Assembly (NCBI GenBank): GCA_030725745.1
Contig: JANRFH010000003.1
Coordinates: forward strand, 1 to 64,000
Direction of reading: 5' to 3'
Source of the DNA: Akkermansiaceae bacterium
GTDB lineage: Bacteria; Verrucomicrobiota; Verrucomicrobiia; Verrucomicrobiales; Akkermansiaceae
DNA length: 64,000 nucleotides
The notes under the pieces were generated by a model, which saw only the letters and a program-made list of their open reading frames with translations, had not been told where the DNA came from and did no database searches. The position numbers and the translations under genes are program-made. How positions within the stretch are numbered: the first letter of the stretch is position 1; each line of letters starts with the position of its first letter. This document shows positions 34,201-42,932 of the stretch, one piece after another.

Positions 34201-34638
34201 ATGAAAATCCTCAGCAACGCCCCCGAAGAGCCCTCCGGAAAAGTGGAAAAAACCGAAGAGGAATGGCAAAACCTCCTCGATCCGGAGCAATTCCGCATCC
34301 TCCGCCAGGCTGGCACCGAAATGCCAGGCGGCGAGACCTACCGACAGTTCATGGCTCAGGGCGATGGTGCCTATCACTGCGCTGGTTGCGGTGCCCGGCT
34401 CTTCACCTCCACGGAAAAATTCGATTCCAAATGCGGCTGGCCGTCCTTTTATGATCCGGCAAACGCCGAGAACGTCACCACCAAGGAAGATCATTCCGGC
34501 GGCAGGCTCCGCACCGAGGTGAATTGCGCGAAGTGCGACGGCCACCTCGGCCACGTCTTCGCCGGAGAAGGCTACGACACCCCCACCGACCTCCGCTACT
34601 GCATCAACGGCGTCGGCCTCAGCTTCGTCCCCGCGTAG
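34201..34638 (+). CDS. msrB: Peptide-methionine (R)-S-oxide reductase
   Basis: MsrB repairs oxidised methionine in proteins using thioredoxin. The 145-residue single-domain protein has two zinc CxxC pairs (CAGCGARLF and CAKCDGHLGHVF), KCGWPSFYDP, and the catalytic Cys in RYCINGVGLSF. There is no signal peptide, so it should be cytoplasmic. It follows sdhB by 38 bases and may be co-transcribed with it. Confidence 0.95.
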   Translation: MKILSNAPEEPSGKVEKTEEEWQNLLDPEQFRILRQAGTEMPGGETYRQFMAQGDGAYHCAGCGARLFTSTEKFDSKCGWPSFYDPANAENVTTKEDHSGGRLRTEVNCAKCDGHLGHVFAGEGYDTPTDLRYCINGVGLSFVPA

Positions 34639-34678
34639 CTGCCCCGTCCCGTCTCGGGGTGAGCCACCTCTTCATTCG

Positions 34679-34704
34679 GGTTTAAAGTTTAAAATTTAAA
34701 GTTT
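34679..34704 (+). repeat. AT-rich dispersed motif, copy 2 (upstream of tRNA-Leu)
   Basis: This is the longest copy, containing GTTTAAAATTTAAAGTTT preceded by GGTTTAAA. It lies 44 bases before tRNA-Leu and 40 bases after msrB. Confidence 0.5.
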
Positions 34705-34748
34705 CACGCTTGCCCCACACCCCAAGCTCCGAAACCATCACACCCAAC

Positions 34749-34828
34749 GGCGGCTTGGCGGAATGGTAGACGCGCTCGACTCAAAATCGAGTTCCAAAAG
34801 AGTGTGGGTTCGAGTCCCACAGCCGCTA
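34749..34828 (+). tRNA. tRNA-Leu (CAA)
   Basis: The cloverleaf folds by eye. The acceptor arm is GGCGGCT with AGCCGCT; a G-T wobble at the first pair makes the exact 5' base uncertain by one. The D arm contains GGAATGGTAGA, the anticodon stem is CTCGA/TCGAG with loop CTCAAAA (anticodon CAA at 34782-34784, reading UUG), and the T arm is GTGGG-TTCGAGT-CCCAC. The D-loop pattern and extended variable region suit leucine. No CCA is encoded. Confidence 0.92.
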
Positions 34829-34861
34829 TTTTCTTTCCCACAAAAATCCTAGATACGCAGC

Positions 34862-35677
34862 ATGTCCACCCCGCGAAGCATCGGCATCATCGCAGGCAGC
34901 GGCGTTTATCCGGAGACTTTCGTAAACGCCGCACGCAAGGCCGAGCCATCCGCACGGCTCGTCGTCGTCGCCTTTGAAGGCGAGACCCGACCCGACCTTG
35001 AGCAACAGGTAGAGTCCATCCTCTGGGCACGTGTTGGCCAGCTCTCGAAACTGATCAAATTCTTCGTCAAAGAGGGCGTCACCGAAGCCGTCATGATGGG
35101 ACAGATCTCACCGCAGAACCTATTCAATCTTCGGCCTGACCTCCGCATTCTCATGATGCTCGCACGCGTCAAAAAGCGAAACGCGGAGACCCTCTTCGGA
35201 GCCATCGCGGATGAAATGGCCAAAGACGGCATCACCCTCCTCCCCGCCACCACTTTCCTCGACGACCATCTCCCCATACCCGGGCACGTCGTCGGCCCCG
35301 CCGTGAAGCCCCGCACCCTGGAGGACATCGAATACGGCTTTGAGATCGCGAAAAAAACCTCCGCGCTCGATATCGGCCAGTCCGTCGTCGTCCGCCACGG
35401 CACCGTTCTCGCCGTCGAGGCCTTCGAGGGGACCAACGCCTGCATCCGCCGTGGCGGCGAGCTTGGCCGCAACAAAGACACCGTCCTCGTAAAGGTCTCA
35501 AAGCCGAACCAAGACTTCCGTTTCGATGTCCCCGTCGTCGGCCCACAGACCATCGAGACCTGTGCAGAGGCCGGCATCATCGCCATCGGCATCGAGGCCG
35601 GTAAAACCATTCTGCTAGAGCCAGAACTCGTCGCCTCCCTCTGCATCAAGCACAAGATCTCCATCCACGCGCTATAG
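34862..35677 (+). CDS. lpxI: UDP-2,3-diacylglucosamine pyrophosphatase LpxI
   Basis: LpxI hydrolyses UDP-2,3-diacylglucosamine to lipid X in lipid A synthesis, replacing LpxH in many bacteria. The 271-residue protein has the two LpxI halves: SIGIIAGSGVYPE, VTEAVMMGQISPQNLFNLRPD, and then the C-terminal domain with DIGQSVVVRHGTVLAVEAFEGT and GIIAIGIEAGKTILLE. It shows the organism makes lipid A. It is preceded by tRNA-Leu and followed two bases after its stop by palindromic element B. Confidence 0.92.
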   Translation: MSTPRSIGIIAGSGVYPETFVNAARKAEPSARLVVVAFEGETRPDLEQQVESILWARVGQLSKLIKFFVKEGVTEAVMMGQISPQNLFNLRPDLRILMMLARVKKRNAETLFGAIADEMAKDGITLLPATTFLDDHLPIPGHVVGPAVKPRTLEDIEYGFEIAKKTSALDIGQSVVVRHGTVLAVEAFEGTNACIRRGGELGRNKDTVLVKVSKPNQDFRFDVPVVGPQTIETCAEAGIIAIGIEAGKTILLEPELVASLCIKHKISIHAL

Positions 35678-35678
35678 C

Positions 35679-35809
35679 AATATGGAGCGCGGATTTGTAA
35701 GCCGCCATATGACGCGCCTCCACTCCCAAAACGAACCATGAGAAGTGATACCATGCACAGGCCAACGGCTTACAATACCCAAGGGGCACACCGAGCCGCG
35801 CTCCATATT
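35679..35809 (+). repeat. Palindromic intergenic element B
   Basis: Outer arms AATATGGAGCGCGG (35679-35692) and CCGCGCTCCATATT (35796-35809) are exact inverted repeats. Inner arms TTGTAAGCCG (35695-35704) and CGGCTTACAA (35766-35775) are also exact. The layout resembles element A at 30656. Both candidate start codons of the next gene lie inside the element. Confidence 0.7.
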
Positions 35810-36952
35810 CTCTGTACCGGCCTTCTCCTGCTTGTGCCATGTTCCGCTCAGGAAATTTCCGTGGATAAACTGGAACCCGCCACCAAGGAAACCATCGCCG
35901 CATCCATGAAGCGCGGCGTCGATTTCCTCATCGCGGATCAAAATACGAACGGCTCCTGGGGCAGCGCCACGCGCACCAAGGGCATCAACATCTACGCCCC
36001 TCTGCCCGGAGCGCACCACGCCTTCCGCGCAGGAGCCTCCGGCCTAGCCCTCTCTGGCCTCATCGATTCCGGCGATACACGCCCGGAAACCACAGCCGCC
36101 ATCGAGAAATCCGCCGCATGGGCCATCGAAAATCTGCCTCAGCTCCGCCGCGCAGATCAGACCACAACCTACAACGTCTGGGGGCACGCCTATGGCATGC
36201 GCGCCCTTACCCGCCTTCACGATTACGAAAAAGATCCCGCAAAAAAGGAACTCTACCTAGCCCTCGCCCAAGAACAGATCGCCCTCGCCAACCGCTACGA
36301 GGACGTCAACGGCGGCTGGGGCTACCTCGATCTTTTCGATGAAATAAAAACTCAAATGCCCTCGGGTATCACCACCTCTTTCACCTCCGCCACCATGCTC
36401 CTCGCCATGTATGAAGCTCAGGAAAAGCTCGGAGCCACACTCGATGAGAAGATCACCCGCAGCTCGCTGGACTCCATCAAGCGCCAGCAGACACCCGACC
36501 ACTCCTACACCTACTCGCACGGCCACACCATACGTCCCCGCAAAGAAATCAACCGCCCCGCCGGCTCCCTCGCACGCTCCCAAGCCTGCAACGCCGCACT
36601 CCGAGTCTTTGACCGCGAAGGCATCACCGACGAGGTCATCATTGAGTGGGCAGACCGTTTTCTCGAAAAACAGGAATGGCTCTCCATCGCCCGCAAACGC
36701 CCTAGGCCGCATGACATTCATTTCAACATCTCCGGCTACTTCTATTATTACGGGGTCTACTATTTCACCGAGTCCGTCCGCCTCCTCCCTCCGGAGAAGC
36801 AAAAGCCCTACGCAGAAAAACTCGCCGCCCTCATCATCGCAAAGCAGGAAAAAGACGGCTCATGGTGGGATTACCCGCTCTACGATTACCACCAGCCCTA
36901 CGGCACCGGCTACTGCCTCATGGCTCTCGCATGGTGTGATTCGGTGATGTAA
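35738..36952 (+). CDS. Secreted prenyltransferase/squalene-oxidase-repeat protein
   Basis: The 404-residue protein has a signal peptide (HILCTGLLLLVPCSAQ) and an alpha/alpha-toroid of terpene-cyclase-like repeats: MKRGVDFLIADQNTNGSWG (about 58-76), NRYEDVNGGWGYLD, and KQEKDGSWWDYPLYDYHQ near the end. No DxDD or DCTAE cyclase acid motif was seen, so it is probably a structural or binding relative common in Verrucomicrobiota and Planctomycetes. Starts at 35738 and 35753 both fall within element B, so the N-terminus and part of the signal peptide are element-encoded. Confidence 0.75.
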   Translation: MRSDTMHRPTAYNTQGAHRAALHILCTGLLLLVPCSAQEISVDKLEPATKETIAASMKRGVDFLIADQNTNGSWGSATRTKGINIYAPLPGAHHAFRAGASGLALSGLIDSGDTRPETTAAIEKSAAWAIENLPQLRRADQTTTYNVWGHAYGMRALTRLHDYEKDPAKKELYLALAQEQIALANRYEDVNGGWGYLDLFDEIKTQMPSGITTSFTSATMLLAMYEAQEKLGATLDEKITRSSLDSIKRQQTPDHSYTYSHGHTIRPRKEINRPAGSLARSQACNAALRVFDREGITDEVIIEWADRFLEKQEWLSIARKRPRPHDIHFNISGYFYYYGVYYFTESVRLLPPEKQKPYAEKLAALIIAKQEKDGSWWDYPLYDYHQPYGTGYCLMALAWCDSVM

Positions 36953-36984
36953 GCCTTTACTCGGCAGATGCATGGGCATGGACT

Positions 36985-37227
36985 CTGGGTGTATGCATAA
37001 AACCCGGCGACCCCCAGACTTACGCCGGATTCCTCCACGGCGGTTTTGACGAGCAGCGTTTCACCGACCTTCTCATCGCCGAAAAGATGGGCATCGCCGA
37101 AAACACGGTCGCGGGATACGCAAAGGCTGTTTACCGGCACTTTGGCGTAAATTCGCAGCCCCAGCTCATGAGCAAATTCCTGACTGGAAAACATCTGGAG
37201 GATTCCACCCCCCAATTAGGGGAATAG
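36985..37227 (+). pseudogene. Remnant of a LuxR/NarL-type helix-turn-helix regulator
   Basis: One open frame ends at TAG 37225-37227 and reads LLIAEKMGIAENTVAGYAKA followed by VYRHFGVNSQPQLM. This fits the GerE/LuxR DNA-binding helices (A-x-x-L-G-I-x-x-x-T-V...L-G-V-x-S-x-x-E-L). No in-frame ATG precedes the motif and the receiver or sensor part is absent. It is therefore a 3' fragment, not a gene. It differs from the complete NarL-type regulator at 42933. Confidence 0.6.
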
Positions 37228-37367
37228 CATCGATTCCGTTATTCTGACTTAATGCTCACGGCCAAATCAATTGGCTGCAATTTTCCCGGGCGGTCGATGT
37301 GCTCATTGCAAACGGTGGCGAGTGTCACCGGACACATCCCGCCCGGAATCCTCCCCGTCTTCGAGCC

Positions 37368-37454
37368 ATGGCCATTACTGAGATCATCCTGCTATTTGTC
37401 GCCGTGCTGGTCATCTACGGGCTCGCGCCAATTTTTTTCAACAAGAGCCGATGA
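37368..37454 (+). CDS. Possible 28-residue membrane peptide
   Basis: ATG 37368 opens a short frame of one hydrophobic helix with a basic end: MAITEIILLFVAVLVIYGL, then APIFFNKSR. Composition is convincing for a small membrane protein, but there is no family support and no clear ribosome binding site. It lies 10 bases from the convergent DUF1501 gene. The rest of 36953-37464 holds only the LuxR remnant. Confidence 0.3.
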   Translation: MAITEIILLFVAVLVIYGLAPIFFNKSR

Positions 37455-37464
37455 CCTGCCGGGG

Positions 37465-38781
37465 CTAAACGAACAGCTCCGCCATCGGCTTGCCTTCTTT
37501 CCCGCCCATTTTGAAGGGGCGTTTCGAAGGTGAGTTGAGCACCAGATCAAACGGGATACCTAGGGCATGGGCGATGCTGGCGTTGAAGTCTTCGGCTCCG
37601 ACCTTTTTGTCGATCACGTTGGAAGCGGTTTCGTCCGTTGCGCCGTAGGCTTGTCCGCCCTTGATGCCGCCGCCGGCCATGAGGCAGGAGAAGGCTTTCG
37701 GGAAATGGTTGCGGCCGGCATTGTTCGCGATCTTCGGGGAGCGCCCGAATTCCGTGGCCACTACGACAAGGGTCTCCTCCAGCAAACCTTTCGCAGAAAG
37801 ATCCGTGAGTAGAGCGGAAAGCGCCTGATCGAGGACGGGGATTTTCTCCTCCATCTGCTCGAAGTTATCCGAGTGCCAATCGAAACCGCCGTATTCCACT
37901 TCCACGAAGCGCACTCCGCGCTCCACCAAGCGCCTCGCGAGCAGGACACCCTGCGCAAAGCGGTCGCTACCGTAGGCGGCACGCGTATCGGCCTTTTCCC
38001 GTGAGAGATCGAAAGCTTCCAGATCCTTGCTGTGCATGAGTTTCACGGCGGAGTCATAAGCATCGCTGTAGGCGCGGACATTGCGCTGGCCACTGTGGAA
38101 TTTCGCATCGAAATCATGATCCAGCTCCTCGCGTAGGGAGAGCTGGCGTTCGAATGAGGCATCGTCCGTGTTATTTCTCTGCTTCACGTTGCGCAAGCCT
38201 TGCGAGGGATCCCCGACGGGCAGCGGGCCGTATTGCGGCTCGAAGAAACCTGATCTCGGATGGCCATTTCCACCACCCACCAGCACGAAGGAAGGCAGGG
38301 TGTCGTTGAGTGGCGTGGACAAGCGAGAGACCCACGAGCCCGAAGAAGGGTGCTCGATGGTGCCTCGCTGCGTGTAACCCGTGTGCATCAGGTATTTTCC
38401 CTGCTCGTGCGCGCCCTGGGTCGTGCTCAGCGAGCGGATCAGCGCCACCTTGTCCATGTGTTTTGCCAGCATCGGCAGGCAGTGCCCTAGCTGGATGCCA
38501 TCGACATTGGTGTTGATCGCCTTCGTCGGCCCACGGACATCCGAGGGGGCTTCGGGCTTGGGATCGAAGGTGTCGATGTGTGTCATGCCGCCCGACATGT
38601 AGAGGTAGATCACGTGCTTCGCCTTTCCTCCACCGGCCTTGAGGATAGCCGGATCTGCGGCAAGCGCACGCGGGCTGAAAAGCTGCGAGGCGGAGCCAGC
38701 GATGGTCAGGCCGAAGCAGGTGCGTGCTGTGCGCGTGAGGAAATCGCGGCGGGAGAGTTCGTTGAGTTGATTCGCATTCAT
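37465..38781 (-). CDS. DUF1501 family Tat-exported protein
   Basis: The 438-residue protein starts with a twin-arginine signal (LSRRDFLTRTARTCFGLTIA) and has the DUF1501 pattern: AKHVIYLYMSGGMTHIDTFDPKP, then HEQGKYLMHTGY, FVEVEYGGFDWHSDN and LVVVATEFGRSPKI. The fold is sulfatase/alkaline-phosphatase-like. Function is not established, but these proteins almost always pair with DUF1549/DUF1553 proteins, as here (14 bases downstream of that gene). The start is ATG 38781, giving the Tat signal at the N-terminus; a longer upstream frame is not supported. Confidence 0.9.
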   Translation of the reverse strand: MNANQLNELSRRDFLTRTARTCFGLTIAGSASQLFSPRALAADPAILKAGGGKAKHVIYLYMSGGMTHIDTFDPKPEAPSDVRGPTKAINTNVDGIQLGHCLPMLAKHMDKVALIRSLSTTQGAHEQGKYLMHTGYTQRGTIEHPSSGSWVSRLSTPLNDTLPSFVLVGGGNGHPRSGFFEPQYGPLPVGDPSQGLRNVKQRNNTDDASFERQLSLREELDHDFDAKFHSGQRNVRAYSDAYDSAVKLMHSKDLEAFDLSREKADTRAAYGSDRFAQGVLLARRLVERGVRFVEVEYGGFDWHSDNFEQMEEKIPVLDQALSALLTDLSAKGLLEETLVVVATEFGRSPKIANNAGRNHFPKAFSCLMAGGGIKGGQAYGATDETASNVIDKKVGAEDFNASIAHALGIPFDLVLNSPSKRPFKMGGKEGKPMAELFV

Positions 38782-38794
38782 GGCGGTTGGGTTT

Positions 38795-40801
38795 TTATTG
38801 GACGAAGATGAAACGGTTCGAGGTGAGCATGGCGCGGATGAGGGAGCGGAAGGTCTCATTGTCAGAAACCAGAGGGAGGTAGCGCTCCCTTTCCTCTCCG
38901 TCTGGCTTGCGCGAGTAGAGGCGGAGGAAAACGATTTCGAGTTTCTCCTCGGCAGACTTCGCCGATGATAGGCGGTTATAGAGTGGCGTCCCCTTGCCTT
39001 TGACGATGTCCGTTTGGTAATCATTGAGCAGGGCGAGCGCTTGAGGGACGGTCGGGATCGTATCGCCGGAGGATGGGATCGAGCGATCCGAGCCTCCGAA
39101 CTCACGCACGAGGCTCGCGGGATTGAACGGAGCCGGGTAATCCGCAGCACGGATCGCCATTTTGTTATTTTTACCTCCGCCACCCATCTCGATGCGCCCC
39201 ACCGGATAGCGCTGTTGATTATACTCCTTAAGCTCCTCGCGAGTCTTACGCAGCGCGGCCATAGCTTTTTCCTTCTCTTTGCCGTTATCCATCTTGGAAA
39301 TTGCCACCTGTAGCCTGCGCGACTCGCTTTTCACTGCCTCGAATGCCTTTTCCGCTTCCCCAGCGGCTTTGCCCAGCGCCATCAATTCCTTGGACTCCAT
39401 ATTCAGGTGCTCCCCGACATTCTGGGCGTAATCTTCCCATACTTCCTCCCATTTATCGGGGGGCGCGTCCTGGATTTCCTCCCGTGTCAGCACCAGCATC
39501 GAGTCAAAGAGCTGTTCCGCCGTCATTCTCCGTAGCGCTGGCCCCTGCACCAATGGCGCGGTGCCCGTTTGCGCCTCCTCCGGCGCGCACTCGCGTTGGA
39601 AAAGTTGCGTACGGAATAGAATTTGCGAAAAGGTGCGCAGGTCGTAATCCGCTTCTTTCATCATCTCTTCCAGAAATGCCATCAACTCCGGATGAGCTGG
39701 CGTGCTGTCCTCGCTCCAGTCATCGATCGGCTCCTGCAGTCCGTGCCCGAAGACACGCGCCCACATCCGGTTCGCGATGACTTTGGTGAAAAACGGGTTC
39801 TCCGGAGAGGTCGTCCATTTCGCAAAAGTCTCACGCCGCTCAGCTGGCGATATCCCCTCGATGTGCTCGCCGAAAAGAGTCTCAGCAGAGACCTCGGATT
39901 TGGGAGCGGCATCCTTGTATTGGTAGTCTTCGGGAAGCCTCAGGCTCTTGGTAGGATCGTCGAAGAGGGCGTTCTTGTTGAAATCCTTGAAAACTGGATT
40001 GAGCGTCTTGCGCACCTCATTGTTCGCGTTGTTCCTCTTTCCTTTGTTGCCATTTTTTCCCTTTTTCCCGATTTGAGCCGTCTCATCTATCGGGAAAATG
40101 TCCATCGAAACACGCTGGATGACATTTCTCACCTCCTTGCTGTCGTAGGTGAAACCACCCCCGAAGGCCGCCATCTGGTAGTAATCGTATTGCGACCAAT
40201 CATCGAAAGGGTGGTCGTGGCACTGCGCACAACCGATCTGACGCCCGAGGAAGACTTGCATCGTGTTGCTGAAATTATCCAACTGCATATTCCGATCCCG
40301 CAGGTAGTAGCCAACAGCAGGATTTTTCGACGCATGGCCTTCCGAACCCAGCATTTCATACACGAGTTCATCCCATGGCTTGTCCTCCGCTAGCGATTTC
40401 CGCAGCCACACATGCCAGCCCAGGCCGAACTGTTCCTGCTTCGTCTGGATCCGCAGGAGATCTCCTGCCCAGTTAAACAGATGACTGTCAAATCCCGGCG
40501 AAGCGACCAGCATATCGATCAGTTCCATGCGCTTGTCTGGCGATTCATTCGCGAAAAACTCCCTGGTCTCCTCCTCTGTCGGGATGCGCCCGGCGATCCC
40601 CAGATAGGCGCGGCGCAAGAATGTTCCGTCATCAACCAACGCATTCGGACTGATCCCGGCCGCGCTCAAATCAGCTTCCACAAGCCCGTCGATCTTCGTC
40701 GCAGCAGCGTCCACCTCCTTCTCCGTAAGAGTTTTTGCCGATGCCAACGGAACAAGAGTTGCGAATGCAGCGACAGCCAAAGATCTCCGAAGGGTTTTCA
40801 T
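38795..40801 (-). CDS. DUF1549/DUF1553 secreted protein
   Basis: The 668-residue protein has a signal peptide (RRSLAVAAFATLVPLASA), a DUF1549 domain (about 40-260, with FLRRAYLGIAGRIPTEEETR and the haem-like CAQCHDHPFDDWSQYDYYQM) and a DUF1553 domain (about 330-650, with NPFFTKVIANRMWARVFGHG, HPELMAFLEE and RRMTAEQLFDSM). The family is expanded in Planctomycetes and Verrucomicrobiota, often in glycan-degradation loci; its chemistry is unknown. It is the first gene of the operon with DUF1501 and is divergent from the sensor kinase. Confidence 0.9.
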   Translation of the reverse strand: MKTLRRSLAVAAFATLVPLASAKTLTEKEVDAAATKIDGLVEADLSAAGISPNALVDDGTFLRRAYLGIAGRIPTEEETREFFANESPDKRMELIDMLVASPGFDSHLFNWAGDLLRIQTKQEQFGLGWHVWLRKSLAEDKPWDELVYEMLGSEGHASKNPAVGYYLRDRNMQLDNFSNTMQVFLGRQIGCAQCHDHPFDDWSQYDYYQMAAFGGGFTYDSKEVRNVIQRVSMDIFPIDETAQIGKKGKNGNKGKRNNANNEVRKTLNPVFKDFNKNALFDDPTKSLRLPEDYQYKDAAPKSEVSAETLFGEHIEGISPAERRETFAKWTTSPENPFFTKVIANRMWARVFGHGLQEPIDDWSEDSTPAHPELMAFLEEMMKEADYDLRTFSQILFRTQLFQRECAPEEAQTGTAPLVQGPALRRMTAEQLFDSMLVLTREEIQDAPPDKWEEVWEDYAQNVGEHLNMESKELMALGKAAGEAEKAFEAVKSESRRLQVAISKMDNGKEKEKAMAALRKTREELKEYNQQRYPVGRIEMGGGGKNNKMAIRAADYPAPFNPASLVREFGGSDRSIPSSGDTIPTVPQALALLNDYQTDIVKGKGTPLYNRLSSAKSAEEKLEIVFLRLYSRKPDGEERERYLPLVSDNETFRSLIRAMLTSNRFIFVQ

Positions 40802-40938
40802 GCTATAATCATTAAGCGCCTTTTTAGCGGGTTCTTTCACCTTACAAATTTATTCTGGAGAAGACCGCAGCGCTTCTGTGACTGTATCCCCATTTTTACC
40901 GGTTGGCCATACAGATAAATTTCCCTTAGTTATTAGGG

Positions 40939-42921
40939 GTGCCCTCTGCTTTCCTGCGTATCACCACCCTCCTGCTTGCGGGCGCGGTGTGGCTTGCCGC
41001 GGCTCCTCCTCTGGACTTGGAAAAGGCTTCGCTGACATCCCTAGAACAACGGCTCGCCTCCATCGATACGGAATTGTCGAAACTCGCGCGTTTCAGTCTC
41101 CGCAATGGCTTCGGCTCCGTGGGCTACCGCTCGCGCAACCATGTAAATGCGGACTTCACCGAGTGGGTTCAGATCGACCTAGGCAAGGAATGCACGATTA
41201 ACGAGCTCGTGCTGGTTCCGGTCATCTGGCGGGAGAGCAAAACCGGTTTCCGGGCGGATTCCTTTCCTTCCGAGTTCCACATCATCGCGGGTAAGGAAGG
41301 TGAAACGGAAGGAAAGGTCATCGCGAGTTTTTCCGAAGAGGACAAGCTGTTGCCCCGCATCGGCCCTGTCCTAGTGAAGGTCGATAACGTCAGCGCATCG
41401 TGGGTACGCATCGTGGCGACGAAATTGTCGCCACGGGAATGGGACGGACTTTACGAACTGCAGCTCGCCGAGGTTTTCGTTTTCGAAGGGGATGAAAATG
41501 TCGCTCTCCACAGACCGGTCGAAACTTCATCCCACGGCGAGGCGGAAATCGCCGCGCGGCACTCCGCGTTTCTCGTCGACGGTTTCGTCCCCTACCTCAT
41601 GAATGCCGCTTCCGGGGAACAGAGCATCGCCATGGTCAGCGGCGAGTCTCCCCTGGATGATAAACCCTATATGGTTATCGATCTTGGCGAAATCCTGCCC
41701 TTGAACCGCATCCACCTGCACTCCGTCGATGTGGACGACACCATCCCCCAATCCGTCCCGCCGGATTTCGGAATCCCGCGAGTTTTGCTCGTCGAAGGCG
41801 CTTTGGAGGCAGATTTTTCCGATGCGACCGAACTCATCCAAATACGCAATAGCACACCCTACGATGCCGGGCCCATCATCATGCACCAATTTCCGGAAAA
41901 GGAATTCCGCTACATCCGGCTGACGGCACTGCATCCCTACATCGACAGGACGGGCACCAAAGTTTCCTCGCGAATCGGTTTCGCCGAGATCGAGCTCTTT
42001 TCAAATGGCAAAAACGTAGCCCGAGGGAAACCGGTGACCGCCAGCTTCAGCTTCGACCACAACAACCGCAAACTTTCGGCCGTCACGGACGGAAATAACC
42101 TCTACGGCAACATTCTGCCGATCAGGAAATGGCTGGAGGAACTGGCGAGACGACAGGATCTTGAAAACGAGCGTCCCATCGTCGCGGCCATGTTGTCCGA
42201 ACGCTACACACGCCAAAAATCCAACCTCCGCTGGATGGGCTGGCTCGCCACCGTCCTTGCAGCATCCATCATTGTTATCATTCTCTGGGAAAGAAATTAC
42301 CGGATGCGCCAGATCGCCACCATTAAGGAACGCCTCGCCGCGGATCTCCACGATGAACTCGGCGCAGATCTCCACACCATCGGACTGCTCAGCGATCTAG
42401 CGGAGGATTCCGGGGATGATCCGCAACAACGCGCCATTCTTCACCAGCGCATTCGCAACGTCACGGAGCAAACCGGCACCGCAGTGCGCCACTGCACCGA
42501 CATGCTCTCCGCCAAAGGCCTCTCGACCGATTTCCGCTCCGATATGGATCGCGCCTCGCGCCGCATCATGTCCAGACTCAGCCACAAAATCTCCATCGAA
42601 GGGGAGGAACATCTAGCCCGCCTAAAGCCGCGCACACGCAACGACCTTTTCCTATTTTTTAAAGAGTGCCTCGTCAATATCAGCCGCCACTCGGGTGCCA
42701 CAGAATACGCCACAAACCTCACCGCCGATACCAAATCCGTTCAGCTTTCCGTCAGTGACAACGGTCGCGGCCTCCCCGGTCGGAAGGAAAACAGTGTGCC
42801 CGGCTCCCTGATGCGGCGCGCAAGCCTGATGGGCGCAAAAGTCAGCGCCGATACCATCCCCGGAGGAGGCACTTGCATCAACCTCACCCTCAACACAAGA
42901 AAATGGCTTCGCCGCTCCTAA
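40939..42921 (+). CDS. Sensor histidine kinase with two discoidin-like (F5/8 type C) domains
   Basis: The 660-residue protein has a signal peptide, two periplasmic beta-sandwich regions (about 60-185, FTEWVQIDLGKECTINELVL; and about 215-350, KPYMVIDLGEILPLNRIHLH), one membrane helix (about 433-452) and a NarL-type kinase core. LAADLHDELGADLHTIGLLS contains the phospho-acceptor His of a HisKA_3 dimerisation region. FFKECLVNISRHSGA and VSDNGRGLPG are the N and G1 boxes. F5/8C domains bind sugars or surfaces, so a glycan ligand is plausible. The start is GTG 40939. It is followed by its regulator. Confidence 0.85.
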   Translation: MPSAFLRITTLLLAGAVWLAAAPPLDLEKASLTSLEQRLASIDTELSKLARFSLRNGFGSVGYRSRNHVNADFTEWVQIDLGKECTINELVLVPVIWRESKTGFRADSFPSEFHIIAGKEGETEGKVIASFSEEDKLLPRIGPVLVKVDNVSASWVRIVATKLSPREWDGLYELQLAEVFVFEGDENVALHRPVETSSHGEAEIAARHSAFLVDGFVPYLMNAASGEQSIAMVSGESPLDDKPYMVIDLGEILPLNRIHLHSVDVDDTIPQSVPPDFGIPRVLLVEGALEADFSDATELIQIRNSTPYDAGPIIMHQFPEKEFRYIRLTALHPYIDRTGTKVSSRIGFAEIELFSNGKNVARGKPVTASFSFDHNNRKLSAVTDGNNLYGNILPIRKWLEELARRQDLENERPIVAAMLSERYTRQKSNLRWMGWLATVLAASIIVIILWERNYRMRQIATIKERLAADLHDELGADLHTIGLLSDLAEDSGDDPQQRAILHQRIRNVTEQTGTAVRHCTDMLSAKGLSTDFRSDMDRASRRIMSRLSHKISIEGEEHLARLKPRTRNDLFLFFKECLVNISRHSGATEYATNLTADTKSVQLSVSDNGRGLPGRKENSVPGSLMRRASLMGAKVSADTIPGGGTCINLTLNTRKWLRRS

Positions 42922-42932
42922 CACCCCATCCA

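Noticed and set aside
34906-35754. Minus-strand frame opposite lpxI
   Set aside because: The + strand shows clear LpxI motifs; the antisense product is Ser/Arg-rich with no domain.
37252-37533. 93-codon + strand frame running into the DUF1501 gene
   Set aside because: Overlaps the 3' end of DUF1501 and has Cys/Ser-rich shadow composition; only the internal 28-residue hydrophobic frame looks possible.
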